DNA from: Acidobacteriota bacterium
GTDB taxonomy: Bacteria; Acidobacteriota; Blastocatellia; Pyrinomonadales; Pyrinomonadaceae
DNA: 14,432 bases
Assembly (NCBI GenBank): GCA_003222935.1
Contig: QHXL01000017.1
Coordinates: forward strand, 4,903-19,334
Reading direction: 5' to 3'
Part shown: piece by piece, positions 14,192-14,432 of the stretch
Layout: every line of letters starts with the position of its first letter
Numbering within the stretch: position 1 is the stretch's first letter
Made by a program: the position numbers and the translations under genes
Notes under the pieces: model-generated
Told to the model about the DNA's origin: nothing
What the model saw: the letters and a program-made list of their open reading frames with translations, nothing else
Databases searched by the model: none

Positions 14192-14432
14192 ATGGACGAT
14201 CGAAGATCGACACGCCGACTTAACGTCAGCCTGGATGCTGTTTGGGATGGTGATGGTGAAAGACATTCAGCCCGAGTTACTGATCTTTCGGAAGGCGGGT
14301 GCTATCTTGACACGGTCGGAGAAGTTTTAGTTGGTGAAATAGTCGCGTTCAGGGTATTGCTTCCGGATGATGATTGGCTGTATCTAGAAGGAGAAGTAAG
14401 GCATCATCGACATAAGTTTGGATTTGGTGTCC
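14192..14432 (+). CDS. PilZ-domain protein, probable c-di-GMP receptor (partial, 3' end outside window)
   Basis: The ATG at 14192 opens a frame of 80 codons that runs off the window; an in-frame TGA two codons upstream fixes it as the earliest start. The protein begins MDDRRSTRRLNVSLDAVWDG and continues with RVTDLSEGGCYLDT. Both PilZ signatures are present: the RxxxR arginines (Arg4/Arg5 and Arg8/Arg9) and (D/N)xSxxG as Asp31-Ser33-Gly36. The later strand pattern (GEIVAFRVLLPDDDW, LEGEVRHH) fits the PilZ beta barrel. PilZ domains bind cyclic di-GMP and control motility, exopolysaccharide or transcription. What this one controls cannot be said, since no partner domain is visible. No Shine-Dalgarno is seen. 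Confidence 0.85.
   Translation, partial: MDDRRSTRRLNVSLDAVWDGDGERHSARVTDLSEGGCYLDTVGEVLVGEIVAFRVLLPDDDWLYLEGEVRHHRHKFGFGV

Noticed and set aside
14002..14223. Plus-strand frame of 73 codons after the lipid kinase
   Set aside because: It runs through the hairpins and into the PilZ gene in another frame, has low complexity, and lacks family features.

Overview
The window looks like chromosomal DNA from an uncultured or little-studied member of the Acidobacteriota, possibly Blastocatellia. That placement is inference. It rests on the style of the ECF sigma factor / zinc-ribbon / TonB-C gene pair, the KGG-type basic protein, frequent GTG and TTG starts, mid-range GC, and long intergenic gaps filled with short periodic repeats. 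No rRNA, tRNA, CRISPR array, transposase or phage gene was found.

Left part (1-3095), all genes on the minus strand. A signal-peptide-bearing M16-family protein comes first; it lacks the HxxEH zinc site and carries a frameshift near 2592. It is followed by the quinone methyltransferase ubiE/menG, an intergenic stretch with three nested or adjacent inverted repeats, and a dipeptide/oligopeptide-type ABC permease running off the left edge.

Centre (3096-5837), plus strand. An ECF sigma factor with a TTG start lies one base ahead of an unusual 591-residue membrane protein. That protein combines an anti-sigma-like N-terminus, a zinc ribbon, three membrane segments, a Pro/Gly-rich linker and a TonB C-terminal domain. 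This two-gene unit is the most likely candidate for a poorly described signalling system here. It ends in a bidirectional terminator shared with the convergent genes to its right.

Centre right (5881-8023), minus strand. coaD (coenzyme A synthesis), a small KGG/plasmid-stabilisation-like protein with a histone-H1-like tail, and an aspartate-type aminotransferase lie in the same direction and may form one operon.

The 553-base gap 8024-8576 holds two inverted pairs of 7-nt-period tandem arrays, a promoter-like site and a strong terminator-like hairpin ahead of metH. This arrangement could be an attenuated leader.

Right part (8577-14432), plus strand. metH (cobalamin-dependent methionine synthase), a PlsC-type acyltransferase and a diacylglycerol/lipid kinase are packed with gaps of 3-6 nt, implying co-transcription. 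After a hairpin-rich spacer, a PilZ-domain protein starts and runs off the right edge.
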